In this document: piece after piece, positions 1-8,561 of the stretch
Layout of the letters: each line of letters begins with the position of its first letter
Numbering within the stretch: the stretch's first letter is position 1
Assembly: GCA_018195615.1 (NCBI GenBank)
Contig: JAGTPG010000002.1
Coordinates: 1,364,001 to 1,428,000 of the forward strand
Direction of reading: 5' to 3'
Source: Streptomyces tuirus
Lineage (GTDB): Bacteria > Actinomycetota > Actinomycetes > Streptomycetales > Streptomycetaceae
Length of the DNA stretch: 64,000 nt
The notes under the pieces: model-generated
Databases searched by the model: none
Seen by the model: the letters and a program-made list of their open reading frames with translations, nothing else
What the model was told of the DNA's origin: nothing
Made by a program: the position numbers and the translations under genes

Positions 1-2
1 TC

Positions 3-428
3 CTGGTCCTGACGACCTTCGACCTCGACGAGTACGCCTACGAAGCACTGCGCGCCGGAGCCAGCGGGTTCTTCCTCAAAGACGCCCGCCCCGACGAACT
101 CGTCGTCGGCATCCGCGCGGTCGCCGCGGGTGACTCCGTCATCTCGCCCGGCATCACCCGCAGGCTCATCGACACCTACACGCAGCGCGTTCCGGGCGGA
201 CGCGGGGCGGCACAGGAACACCGCCTCGCCCAGCTCACCGAACGCGAGCGTGATGTCCTCACCGCCCTGGCCGGCGGCGCCACCAACGCCGAGATCGCAG
301 CGCACCTGCACCTCGCCGAGTCCACTGTGAAGTCCCACGTCAGCCGTATCCTGACCAAGATCGACGCCCGTGACCGGGTGCAAGCCGTGATCTTCGCCTA
401 CGACGCGGGTCTCGTCCGGCCTTCTTGA
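3..428 (+). CDS. LuxR/NarL-family response regulator, C-terminal part (5' end outside window)
   Basis: This is the 3' part of a two-component response regulator that would activate or repress transcription after phosphorylation. The visible 141 residues hold the end of the receiver domain, with the conserved Lys in GFFLKD at about residue 27, and then a GerE-type helix-turn-helix (LTERERDVLTALAGGATNAE to STVKSHVSRIL, about residues 78-123). The phospho-acceptor Asp and the start lie upstream of the window. It reads in frame from base 3 and stops at TGA 426-428. The partner kinase is probably just upstream and cannot be seen. The gene is convergent with the NmrA-like gene, and a strong hairpin lies between them. 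The family is certain; the target genes are unknown. Confidence 0.93.
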   Translation: MVLTTFDLDEYAYEALRAGASGFFLKDARPDELVVGIRAVAAGDSVISPGITRRLIDTYTQRVPGGRGAAQEHRLAQLTERERDVLTALAGGATNAEIAAHLHLAESTVKSHVSRILTKIDARDRVQAVIFAYDAGLVRPS

Positions 429-482
429 GCGAGCCGACCCTCCGCACCCAGCCCACGGCACCACACGGGAGAGGAGAGCCCG

Positions 483-515
483 GAGGCCGGGGCATCGCAA
501 GGATGCCCCGGCCTC
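483..515. terminator. Bidirectional hairpin terminator
   Basis: A perfect 14-bp inverted repeat (arms 483-496 and 502-515, loop GCAAG) lies between the converging response regulator and NmrA-like genes. There is no clear U-tract, as is common for Streptomyces hairpin terminators. Confidence 0.75.
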
Positions 516-544
516 GTGCCGCGTGGTGCCGATCACGTGGACTT

Positions 545-1387
545 CTACACGCCGATGTCGGACAGCCAGCGAGCAGTGGTCCGAGGCGTGAGGCCCAGCA
601 GCTTCTGCGCGGAACGCGCCGGCGCGATGGAACGGTCCGGCATCGCGCTCATGGCCTGGTAGGCGTTCGCCACGTCGGCTGCGGCCCCCTCCCCGACCAG
701 GGGCGCCAGAGAGATCCGGAACTCCTCCGGAGTGATCGACTCGAAAACCACCTCACGCCCGATCCGCTCGCCGAACGCCTCGGCGAGGTCCGGCCCGGTG
801 ACCGCCGGGTCCTGTCCTACCTCGACCACGCCGGTGACGTCCGGGTGCTCGAACAGCGCGACCGCCACGTCGGCGATGTCCAGATGCGACGCCCATGCGA
901 CCGCGAAGTCCGGACGCATCGGATAGGGCAGCACACCCCGCTCCCGTACCGCGCCGATGACGTGCGGCATGAGCAGGTTCTCCAGGTACTGCGTGGGCAC
1001 GATCACCGCGTGGGAGACCCCGCTGTCCGCCAGTCCGGCGGCCAGCGACGCGGCGGCGCCGCCGCTGGCGGGGTCGACGGGCGCACCGCTGGTGGAGAAC
1101 ACCACACGAGCCGGCCGGGCCTCGCGCACGGCGGCCACGATGTTGTCCGCGTAGATCCGGCGGTCCTCCTCCGAGGCCAGCGGCAAGTGGACGAACACCC
1201 CCTCGGCACCGCGGTAGGCATCGGTGAGGTCGGCGACGGAGGAGTAGCCGGCAGCCACGACGCGAGCACCCTCCACGACTGCGTAGTCGTTGCGGGTGAT
1301 GGCGGTCACGGACTTGCCCGCTGCGGCGAGAGCGGCGACGACAGGCGCGCCTTGGGCGCCGGTGGCGCCATGAATCACGAAGGTCAT
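545..1387 (-). CDS. NmrA-like NAD(P)-binding reductase (atypical SDR)
   Basis: This 280-residue protein is an atypical short-chain dehydrogenase of the NmrA/HSCARG type, either an NAD(P)H-dependent oxidoreductase or a redox sensor. The N-terminus has the dinucleotide-binding motif GATGAQG at residues 7-13, followed by a Rossmann pattern through about residue 130. Family members often lack the classical YxxxK pair, and I see no clear one here. The ATG at 1387 has no Shine-Dalgarno upstream. It sits 5 bp from the edge of a 41-bp palindromic element (1393-1433), so a leaderless transcript is likely. The neighbouring MarR gene is divergent. The substrate is unknown. Confidence 0.9.
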   Translation of the reverse strand: MTFVIHGATGAQGAPVVAALAAAGKSVTAITRNDYAVVEGARVVAAGYSSVADLTDAYRGAEGVFVHLPLASEEDRRIYADNIVAAVREARPARVVFSTSGAPVDPASGGAAASLAAGLADSGVSHAVIVPTQYLENLLMPHVIGAVRERGVLPYPMRPDFAVAWASHLDIADVAVALFEHPDVTGVVEVGQDPAVTGPDLAEAFGERIGREVVFESITPEEFRISLAPLVGEGAAADVANAYQAMSAMPDRSIAPARSAQKLLGLTPRTTARWLSDIGV

Positions 1388-1392
1388 GGCTA

Positions 1393-1433
1393 ATTAGTGC
1401 ATGAGATGCACCGGTTACATCAACTGCACTAAT
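1393..1433 (-). promoter_or_regulatory. 41-bp palindromic operator/promoter, site A (drives the NmrA-like gene)
   Basis: This copy is the best match to the 41-bp element. Perfect 9-bp outer arms (ATTAGTGCA and TGCACTAAT) enclose inner arms GATG and CATC. Read on the minus strand it contains TTGATGTAA, which fits a -35 box, and ends in CACTAAT, which fits a -10 region. The spacer to the ATG is only TAGCC. The same element recurs at 40409, 48728, 53014, 53120 and 56643. It is also the only such site in the divergent intergenic region shared with the MarR gene that starts at 1522. Confidence 0.85.
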
Positions 1434-1521
1434 GGCGCTTGGCCAAAATTGACGGCAGAGTCTCACCTCAGCGCCCGTACGATGATGAATCCACGGAGGA
1501 TTGTTCTACGGAAGATGAACT

Positions 1522-1974
1522 GTGCTTGATCTTAAGCAGCTGTACCACGACTTGGTGCGGTTCGAGACGGAACTGTGGGACGCAGTCGACGCGCGGTTGC
1601 GCGCCGACTGCGATCTCCCGCTCACCTGGTTCGAGGTGATGCGGCTGCTCGCCCGGCGCCCGGGGTGCCGGATCCAGGACATCGCGGAGGAGTTCGCGAT
1701 CACGGTCGGGGGCACCAGCAAGGTGGTGGACCGGGTCGAGGCGGCCGGGTACTGCCGACGGCGGGCCAACCCCGACGACCGGCGCTCGTCACTCGTGGAA
1801 CTCACCCCTGCGGGCACACGCCTGACCCGGAAGGCCATCGAGGTCTTCGAGGCGGAGTTGCAGCGCCGTATCGGTTCCGTGGTCCCCGGACAGGCGTTGG
1901 AACAGTTCGCCGTCACCCTCAGCACTCTCCGGGCTGCCGGGCAGGCCATCAGCAAGCAGGAGTCCGGCCGGTAA
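1522..1974 (+). CDS. MarR-family transcriptional regulator
   Basis: This 150-residue winged-helix regulator has typical MarR length. The recognition region (GCRIQDIAEEFAITVGGTSK, about residues 50-69) is followed by the wing segment with the conserved DxRxxx pattern (NPDDRRSS) near residue 90. The GTG start at 1522 is preceded by GGAAG with about 7 bp spacing. It is divergent from the NmrA-like gene, with the 41-bp site A between them, so it is a natural candidate for the repressor of that site and of the wider regulon. That assignment is inference: MarR dimers usually bind shorter palindromes, and no ligand can be deduced. Confidence 0.92.
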   Translation: MLDLKQLYHDLVRFETELWDAVDARLRADCDLPLTWFEVMRLLARRPGCRIQDIAEEFAITVGGTSKVVDRVEAAGYCRRRANPDDRRSSLVELTPAGTRLTRKAIEVFEAELQRRIGSVVPGQALEQFAVTLSTLRAAGQAISKQESGR

Positions 1975-1975
1975 C

Positions 1976-3328
1976 TCAGTGGGCGGCTGGTGCCTCCGTC
2001 AGTTCGGAGCGGATGTGGCGGCCGACGCGGGTACCGCTCTCGACGGCGCCGTCGATGAAGCCCGCCCAGATGTTGGCGTAGTCACTACTGGCGAAGTGCA
2101 GGACTCCCGTATTCTCCTGCTGATCCCTCAGGTAGCGGGTGAGCTGACCGGGTTGCTGGATCAGCCAGGTCTCCTGGGAGTAGGGGTCCGCCATCCAGTC
2201 GTGCCCGCCGACCTCGAGGACCTCCAGGTCGTCCCGCCACACCTTCAGCGCCGCGCTGACGGCCTGGGGATCGTTGACGTCGATCCGCGTGGCGTCCGCG
2301 CCGAACGCGACCAGTACCGCGTCGTCGTCACCCAGGTACTCGGTGCGTACGACGGAGAGCGGGTGGTGCTGTGAGGAGTAGGCGAAGAACGGCTTGATGG
2401 GGCCGCGGACACGGATCCATGCCTTGGCCCCACGGGAGGCGGTCTTCTCCACGCTGGGGTGGATCTTGTTCTCCGGGAGAGCGGGGGCGATGTCGAGCTG
2501 ATGGAGGGTGTTCTGCGGGACGGTGATCACCACGCGTCGCGCACCGATGGTCCGTCCCGCGCCGTAGGTGATCTCGGCGCCCCGAGCGTCGTGCCGGACG
2601 GAGTGGACAGGGGAGTTCAGGCGGATCTCCGCGTCGGCGTCGGCCGCGATGGCCTCCACCAGGCTCCGGGTCCCGCCGACGAGCCGGAAGATCGCCGACG
2701 CCTCGTGCATCAGGTGCCAGGAACCGGCCGTCGCGGCCGTCCAGCGCATCGCGGCGGTGTAGGCGCAGGTGCTGAGCGGAGCGTTGAAGTGGCCGACCCA
2801 GGCTGCCTCGTTGGCGTTGCGCTCGTCGACGGACAGCTCCAGCCGGTCGAGCACCTCCTGAAGATTCAGCCGGTCGACGTCGGCCAGCTCCGGAACGGTC
2901 AGCGGCGCGTCGGGGCGGGGGATCCACTTCATGGTGTCCGCCAGCAACCGTGTCATCCCGGGGTCGATGAGCCGCATGAAGTCGTCCAGATTCCCCCGGC
3001 GCACCTCGTCGCCGGCGAGCCAGTAGGTCTCTTCGGAGCGTGGACCGCGAGTGACGTCCAGCCCGTAGCGGGTGACCTCCGCCCAGGCGTGCGGCTGGAC
3101 CCAGTGCAGCCAGGTACCGCCGATCTCCAGGTCCCGTCCGAGGCGGTGGTCGGTCCAGGTCCGGCCGCCCATCCGGTCGCGCGCTTCGAGGACGACGGTG
3201 CGCAGCCCTCGGCGACCGAGTTCGCGGGCGGCGACGAGGCCGGCGACACCGGCTCCTACGACAACGACATCCGCCTGCTCGTCGACGACGGCCGTCCGCC
3301 CGTCGCGGAGCGCTGCCTGCTCGACCAT
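1976..3328 (-). CDS. Flavin-dependent amine oxidase (NAD(P)/FAD-dependent oxidoreductase)
   Basis: This 450-residue flavoprotein is of the monoamine/polyamine oxidase family, which oxidises amines to imines with O2 as acceptor. It shows the FAD-binding motif GAGVAG at residues 25-30, an LEARDRMGGRTWT segment near residue 50 that is diagnostic of the family, and a C-terminal FAD contact (ANIWAGFIDGAVESG). The ATG at 3328 is chosen because GGAAGGA lies just upstream. A longer open frame upstream has no support. No signal peptide is visible, so the enzyme is cytoplasmic. The next gene on the same strand encodes a hydratase-family enzyme about 220 bp upstream, so they may be co-transcribed. The substrate is unknown. 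Confidence 0.9.
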   Translation of the reverse strand: MVEQAALRDGRTAVVDEQADVVVVGAGVAGLVAARELGRRGLRTVVLEARDRMGGRTWTDHRLGRDLEIGGTWLHWVQPHAWAEVTRYGLDVTRGPRSEETYWLAGDEVRRGNLDDFMRLIDPGMTRLLADTMKWIPRPDAPLTVPELADVDRLNLQEVLDRLELSVDERNANEAAWVGHFNAPLSTCAYTAAMRWTAATAGSWHLMHEASAIFRLVGGTRSLVEAIAADADAEIRLNSPVHSVRHDARGAEITYGAGRTIGARRVVITVPQNTLHQLDIAPALPENKIHPSVEKTASRGAKAWIRVRGPIKPFFAYSSQHHPLSVVRTEYLGDDDAVLVAFGADATRIDVNDPQAVSAALKVWRDDLEVLEVGGHDWMADPYSQETWLIQQPGQLTRYLRDQQENTGVLHFASSDYANIWAGFIDGAVESGTRVGRHIRSELTEAPAAH

Positions 3329-3552
3329 GTGTGTCCTTCCGTTCCTGCCCGGAGTAGGGCGAGAGTGCGCTGCGACCGCTGTCGGCGGACGAGCGAGGGT
3401 GCGTCGGATGCGCCCCAGGGACGACAGCCCCTGGGGCGAACGGCGGGAGTGGAGGGTTTCCGCGGAGCGGCACTTCTCGCCGTAGTCCGTGGCCAGACCG
3501 GTGAGGGGCATGCACCTCGGGCAGAGGTCCCTTTCACGGCAAGCCGCGGGAG

Positions 3553-4341
3553 TCAGCCACGGGAGACGTCGAACTCGACCGTCCCCCAGCCTTCGAAGGT
3601 GCCCGACCATCGACCGGCGTCGTTCATCGGCACGGCCTGGAGACAGCTGCCGGGCAGGAGCACCTGGCCGGCATCGAAGCCGATGCCGTAGTCGGCCAGT
3701 CGATTGCACACCCACGCCGCGGCCGCGAGCGGGTTGCCGAGGATGTTCCTGGTGTTCCCCTCGATGACGGGGCGGCCGTCGAACCGCAGCACACCCCGGG
3801 TGTCGCTCAGGGTGAGGTCGGTGAGCCTGCGGGGAGTCCCGCCGAGAATGACCGCACCGGTCGATCCGTTGTCGGCCAGGGTGTCCGGAAGACTGATCGC
3901 CCAGTCCTCGACACGCGAGTCGATGATCTCGATGGCGGGCACGACGTACTCCACCGCGTTGATCACATCGGCGACCGTGACCCGCGGGCCACGCAGCGGA
4001 CGTCCGAGGAGGAAGGCCGGCTCCAGTTCGACGAACGGGGCGATGAAGCGATCCCGGTCGAGGGTGGTGCCCTCGAAGGCGAACAACGAGCCCAGCAGGT
4101 ACCCGTAATCCGGCTGGTCGAGGCCGAAGGCGTCCTGCATGACCTTGGCGATGTTGCCCAGCTTGTATCCGACGAGACGGTCACCGCCGGCGACGGCCGC
4201 CTCCGCGTTGATCCGCTGGACTTCGAAGGCACTGTCCACGTCGAGCTCCGGCCAGGTCTTCGTCGGGGCGGCGACGGCCTTCACGTTCTCCCGCGCGGTG
4301 CGCAACAGGGCGGCGATCTCGTGGAGTTCGGACGTCTGCAT
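3553..4341 (-). CDS. 2-keto-4-pentenoate hydratase / fumarylacetoacetate hydrolase family enzyme
   Basis: This 262-residue protein is of the MhpD/4-oxalocrotonate decarboxylase type. Family members hydrate 2-hydroxypenta-2,4-dienoates or decarboxylate 4-oxalocrotonate with a divalent metal. Visible hallmarks are VELEPAFLLGRPL (metal-binding Glu residues near 97-99), EIIDSRVEDW, DTLADNGSTG and the C-terminal GQVLLPGSCLQAVP. The ATG at 4341 has GGAGG about 6 bp upstream. It is divergent from the MFS permease at 4805, so the two may handle the same compound. It is a distant paralog of the enzyme at 14640-15464. Hydratase and decarboxylase cannot be told apart by eye. Confidence 0.88.
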   Translation of the reverse strand: MQTSELHEIAALLRTARENVKAVAAPTKTWPELDVDSAFEVQRINAEAAVAGGDRLVGYKLGNIAKVMQDAFGLDQPDYGYLLGSLFAFEGTTLDRDRFIAPFVELEPAFLLGRPLRGPRVTVADVINAVEYVVPAIEIIDSRVEDWAISLPDTLADNGSTGAVILGGTPRRLTDLTLSDTRGVLRFDGRPVIEGNTRNILGNPLAAAAWVCNRLADYGIGFDAGQVLLPGSCLQAVPMNDAGRWSGTFEGWGTVEFDVSRG

Positions 4342-4804
4342 ACGTTCCTCCTTTGCCGGGCGCCGCGACGGGCCGTGCACGTCCGGCATGAGTATTCAGA
4401 TAGCGAACGTGGCGTCCACTTCCATGCGAGACAAGTGGGCCGCAGACCCGACCCGCATGTCAAGACCCGCACCCGGCCACACACGCGCGTTTCCGCTCAG
4501 CGACCGAGAACGCGAGGTGAGCCGCGGCTCACACGGCGCATGACCACTGGAAACATCTCCGTAACCTTGACGCGCCTGGACGTTCGTGCCACGCTTCCCG
4601 AAATTTGGTCGGGGTGCTCACTATTCGAACAGCCTCCGTCGAACGGCTTCAGTACGCCGACACCGCCCCGTCCGATGCGCACCCACCGCCGCGTCTCCGC
4701 GTCCGAGGTCTCCTCGCGCAGCCGAAGGCCTCGGTCCGACGCCTTCGTGGCCGACGTACGGACGAGCCCGGGCCCGCCATGTTCACCTCAGGAAGGACTG
4801 AAGT
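4342..4804. other. Divergent intergenic region without a gene
   Basis: About 460 bp separate the hydratase-family gene (minus) from the MFS permease (plus). I see no convincing coding frame. A TTGACG near 4567-4572 could be part of a plus-strand promoter, but no matching -10 is clear. The region presumably holds both promoters and their operators. Confidence 0.4.
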
Positions 4805-6177
4805 GTGACCACCACCAGCAACGTCGAGCCCGCCCCGGCGAAAACGACGAGGCCACCGGTCGACAAACGGCGCTTCATGGCCAGGATGACCGGCGTGATC
4901 GTCGGCGGCATGTTCATCGACGGCTACATCCTCGGCATCATCGGCACAGCGATCGGCGCCGCCTCCGACGAGCTGCGGATGTCACTGTTCTGGGAGGGCC
5001 TGATCGGGGCCTCGGCCCTGATCGGCATCTTCATCGGCGGACCCCTCGGGGCTGGCTGGCCGACAAGTTCGGCCGCAAACCGCTCTTCACCATCGACCTG
5101 GCCCTGTTCCTCGTCGGTTCGACCCTGCAGTTCTTCGTCGACTCGGCCTGGCAACTGTTCGCGGTCCGCCTGCTCATGGGCGTGGCCATCGGGGCTGACT
5201 ACTCGATCGGCTGGCCCCTCCTCGCCGAGTTCGCCCCGGCACGCCGACGCGGACGGCTGATGTCCATGAACGAGGTCGCCTGGTACCTCGGCTTCATGGT
5301 CGCCTTCATCGTCGGCTACGTGATGAGCGAGGCCTTCTCGATCGACTGGCGCATCGTCCTCGGCTCCAGCACGCTGCCGGCGGTCATCCTGCTGCTGGCC
5401 CGGCTCGGGATGCCGGAGTCGCCCCGGTGGCTGATGAATCAAGGCCGGACCCAGGAGGCCCGGCAAGTGGCCCACGACTACCTCGAGTCCCCTGCCGAGG
5501 CCCTCGACCTCTCGAACGAGTCCACGCGCCCCGGCACCTTCGGGATGCTCTTCTCGCGCGGCTACTGGCGGGCGACGACTTTCATCTCGGTGTTCTGGTT
5601 CTGCGCCGTCACCCCCTATTTCGCCATCGCCACCTTCGCGGCCAGTGTGCTGTCCGACTACGGCCTCGGGGACGGCTTCGGCGGTGCCATCGGGATCAAC
5701 GGTCTCGCCCTGCTCGGCGTGCTGGCCTCGCTGGCCCTCATCGACCGGGTGGGCAGGCGGAGGCTCACGATTCCCCAGCAGTGGGTGTGCGCCGTCGTCC
5801 TCGTCGTCATCGGACTGTGGACGTCCGCGCCTCCCGTTCTGATCCTGGCCTGCTTCCTGGTCTTCGCCTTCGCCAACGCCATGTGCACCGCGCTCACGGG
5901 CGTGTACCCGGGCGAGATCTTCCCCACCGAGATCCGCGGCATCGGCACCGGTTTCGCCACCGCGTTCAGCCGGGTCGGCGCGGGACTGGGCACCTTCCTG
6001 CTCCCGTGGGCGATGCACAACCTCGGCGCGGGGCCGACGATGCTCTTCGCCGCGGGGATCTGCGTGGTCGGCGCCGCGGTCTCCCAGGCCCTGGCGCCGG
6101 AGACGATGGGGCGCCCGCTGAGCGAGACCTCGGCCCCGCACGGCAGCCCCATGGCGGAGCAGAGCACGTCCGCCTGA
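4805..6177 (+). CDS. MFS transporter, metabolite/sugar-porter type (apparent frameshift near 5050)
   Basis: This is a 12-TM major facilitator of about 457 residues, probably a proton symporter that imports an organic acid or related catabolic substrate. MFS motif A (GGWLADKFGRK) follows TM2, PESPRWL lies near the central loop, and the C-terminus has the PGEIFPTEIRG and APETMGRPL signatures typical of sugar-porter and aromatic-acid-porter relatives. The frame opens at GTG 4805, just after GGAAGGACTGAA. It shifts by one base at about 5045-5055, beside a CCCC/GGGG run exactly inside motif A. Both halves are otherwise intact, so a sequencing indel is the simplest explanation. Confidence 0.88.
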
Positions 6178-6263
6178 GCCGGCGCGCCCGAGCCCGGGCG
6201 GACCGGCCGCCCACTCGGGCAGCGGTGTGAAGAAGAGACCTGACCGGGAACGCAAGGATGGCC

Positions 6264-6725
6264 ATGAGCGAGTCGGACGTCTCGGACTCCTGGGCGCCCG
6301 CGCGGCATCGCGGCACCGTGGTCGCCGTGGTCCTCAGCTGGCGCGGACGCGTCGGGCTGTTCAAGCGCAGCCGCGACGTCGGGCATGACGCCGGCCTGTG
6401 GCACTGCATCACGGGGTACCTGGACGGCAGCCGCAGCGCCGACGAGGAGGGCTCCGCCCGCGCACAGGCGCTCCTCGAACTGTTCGAGGAGACCGGGATA
6501 GCGGTCACCGACCTCGTCGGCTTCCGTGGTGGCCGGGTCCTGGAGCTGTCCGACGACCGGGGCGGCCATTGGCGTGTGTACACCTTCCGTGCCGAGACCG
6601 AGCGCCGTCTCCTGCGGCTGAACTGGGAGCACGACGCGTACCGGTGGGTTCCCCCGCAGTCGGTAGCGCGCTTCGACGGCCAGGTGCCGTGGCTCCGGGA
6701 CGTACTGGAAGAGGTGTTGGCCTGA
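6264..6725 (+). CDS. NUDIX hydrolase
   Basis: This protein of about 153 residues has a Nudix fold and would hydrolyse a nucleoside diphosphate linked to another moiety. The Nudix box lies at about residues 56-82 and ends in LLELFEETGI. The EExG metal ligands are present, but the Arg of the canonical REUxEExGU is replaced by Leu, so activity or substrate range may be altered. The ATG at 6264 is preferred over the ATG at 6258 because AAGG ends right at 6257 and is properly spaced only for the second ATG. Two tandem hairpins follow the stop codon. The substrate is unknown. Confidence 0.85.
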   Translation: MSESDVSDSWAPARHRGTVVAVVLSWRGRVGLFKRSRDVGHDAGLWHCITGYLDGSRSADEEGSARAQALLELFEETGIAVTDLVGFRGGRVLELSDDRGGHWRVYTFRAETERRLLRLNWEHDAYRWVPPQSVARFDGQVPWLRDVLEEVLA

Positions 6726-6740
6726 CCTGTGCGAGAACAC

Positions 6741-6775
6741 GGTGGACGGCCGGCTGTCCCGGACGGCCGTCCACC
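6741..6775 (+). terminator. Hairpin downstream of NUDIX gene
   Basis: A perfect 12-bp inverted repeat (arms 6741-6752 and 6764-6775) lies just after the NUDIX stop. It forms the first of two tandem terminator hairpins. Confidence 0.7.
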
Positions 6776-6785
6776 TGCCAACGGC

Positions 6786-6831
6786 GCGGCGGCCGGTCCC
6801 GCTTTCTCGGCGGACCGGGCCGCCGCTTTTT
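6786..6831 (+). terminator. Intrinsic terminator with U-tract
   Basis: The stem GCGGCGGCC (6786-6794) pairs with GGCCGCCGC (6818-6826). An inner GGTCC/GGACC stem extends it, and TTTTT follows at 6827-6831. It is one of the few canonical rho-independent terminators in this GC-rich window. Confidence 0.85.
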
Positions 6832-6915
6832 GCATGTTCAGTATACAAACGCGACGGTCAGAAACGTGTCGACCTTTCGGATACGGGAGCCGTGCAATCA
6901 AGCGCCCTCAACCCG

Positions 6916-6980
6916 TTGACAGCACCCAGGGCGAGGCCGCACCATCTCAACTGAACGCGACGTTCGCTTACTGAACGCCT
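6916..6980 (+). promoter_or_regulatory. Candidate promoter/operator of the flavin monooxygenase operon
   Basis: TTGACA at 6916-6921 resembles a -35 box upstream of the gene at 7057. A small inverted repeat (GAACG-CGA-CGTTC, 6953-6965) and a further CTGAACG at 6971 lie between this box and the gene and could bind a regulator. The -10 region is not convincing. Confidence 0.35.
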
Positions 6981-7056
6981 TCTTCTTTCCTCCATCGCAG
7001 GTGCCCCGCGGATCCCACTCCGCCGGGAGAGCCCGCCACTCGCCCTGGAGCGCAGC

Positions 7057-8463
7057 ATGAGCCATCAGCCCCTGAAACTCTTCGCCTTCGACGTGACCGC
7101 CCCCGCTCACCTGACCGCGGGATCCTGGCGGGACGCCCGGGACCAGGGTGGGCGCTACACCGACCTGTCGTACTGGACCGGCACCGCCCGCATGCTCGAA
7201 GAGGCCCACTTCGACGGCATCTTCTTCGCGGACACGGTCGGCTACCACGACGTGTACGCGGGCTCACCGGACGCGGCGATCCGGGACGCCGGGCAGTTCC
7301 CGATCAACGACCCCACCCTGGTCGTCTCGGCCATGGCGGCGGCCACCCGCCACCTCGGCTTCGGCGTCACCGCGTCGCTGACGTACGAGCAGCCCTACGC
7401 GCTGGCCCGCAAGTTCAGCACGCTGGACCACCTGACGGCCGGCCGCGTCGGCTGGAACATCGTCACCTCGTACAACGAGTCGGCCGCGCGCAACCTCGGG
7501 CTCGGTACCCAGATCCCGCACGACAAGCGCTACGACATGGCCGACGAGTACCTGGAGGTCTGCTACAAGCTCTGGGAGGGCTCCTGGCAGGACGACGCGG
7601 TGGTCCGCGACCCCGCGGCGGGCGTCTACGTCGACCCGCGGCGTATCCACCCGATCGAGCACAAGGGCACCTACTTCGAGGTCCCCGGTCTCCACCTGTG
7701 CGAGCCGTCGCCGCAGCGCACCCCCATGCTGTTCCAGGCGGGCGCGTCCTCGCGCGGGATGCGGTTCGCCGCGCAGAACGCCGAAGCGGTCTTCGTGAAC
7801 TCCCTGACGCCGGAAATGACCAAGCGCAGCGTCGACAAGCTGCGGACCGCGGTCGCCGAGGCGGGCCGCGACCCGCGCTCCGTGAAGGTACTGGCCCTGA
7901 TGACGGTGATCGTCGCCCCCACGGACGCGCAGGCGCAGGAGAAGTTCGAAGAGCACGTGCGCAACGTCAGCTACGAGGGTGCCCTCGCCCGCTTCGCCGG
8001 CTGGACCGGCATCGACCTGAGCTCCCTCGACCCCGACATGCCGCTCGAGTACGCGGACGTCGACGGTTCCCGCTCCATGGTGGAGATGTTCTCCAAGGCA
8101 GATCCCGACCGGACCTGGACTCCCCGGCAGATCGCCGAGTTCATCGGCATCGGCGGCAGCGGCGCGGTCGTCGTCGGATCCCCGCAGAACGTCGCCGCGC
8201 AGCTGCGCCACTGGCAGGAGACCGTCGGCATCGACGGCATCAACCTCAGCTACGCGACCAAGCCGGGCAGCTGGGAGGACTTCATCGAGCTGGCAGTGCC
8301 CGAACTGCGCCGGCAGGGCCTGGTCCGCGACTCCTACGACGAGAAGGCCGCCACGTTGCGCGAGAGCTTCTACGGCGCGGGTCAGCACCTCACCCTGGCG
8401 GACCACCCGGCCTCCGCGATCCGTGCCGGTGCCCCGCGCCACGGCAGCGCGTCGGCCGCCTGA
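7057..8463 (+). CDS. FMNH2-dependent monooxygenase, NtaA/SnaA/DszA family (bacterial luciferase-like)
   Basis: This 468-residue protein is a class C flavin monooxygenase that uses reduced FMN supplied by a separate reductase. The whole length matches the NtaA/SnaA/SoxA(DszA) group: an early GSWRDARDQGG, the hallmark GWNIVTSYNESAARNLG near residue 135, and a C-terminal substrate-pocket region with GSPQNVAAQLRHW. The ATG at 7057 has GGAG about 6 bp upstream. The flavin reductase follows 98 bp downstream and an aldehyde dehydrogenase after that, which is a typical two-component monooxygenase operon. Known members cleave aminopolycarboxylates, dibenzothiophene sulfone or related compounds. The substrate here cannot be read from sequence. 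Confidence 0.93.
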   Translation: MSHQPLKLFAFDVTAPAHLTAGSWRDARDQGGRYTDLSYWTGTARMLEEAHFDGIFFADTVGYHDVYAGSPDAAIRDAGQFPINDPTLVVSAMAAATRHLGFGVTASLTYEQPYALARKFSTLDHLTAGRVGWNIVTSYNESAARNLGLGTQIPHDKRYDMADEYLEVCYKLWEGSWQDDAVVRDPAAGVYVDPRRIHPIEHKGTYFEVPGLHLCEPSPQRTPMLFQAGASSRGMRFAAQNAEAVFVNSLTPEMTKRSVDKLRTAVAEAGRDPRSVKVLALMTVIVAPTDAQAQEKFEEHVRNVSYEGALARFAGWTGIDLSSLDPDMPLEYADVDGSRSMVEMFSKADPDRTWTPRQIAEFIGIGGSGAVVVGSPQNVAAQLRHWQETVGIDGINLSYATKPGSWEDFIELAVPELRRQGLVRDSYDEKAATLRESFYGAGQHLTLADHPASAIRAGAPRHGSASAA

Positions 8464-8561
8464 GACCACCGCCGCCCCGCCGGCGCGCGGCCTCCGCGCC
8501 GCGCGCCCGGCCGCGCCGCCGCCCCACCACTCGTCGCACCACATTCGAAGGGAGCGTCACC

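Noticed and set aside
4924..6255. Long minus-strand frame opposite the MFS permease
   Set aside because: Glu/Gly/Arg-rich shadow composition, no start signal, and fully explained by the MFS gene on the other strand.
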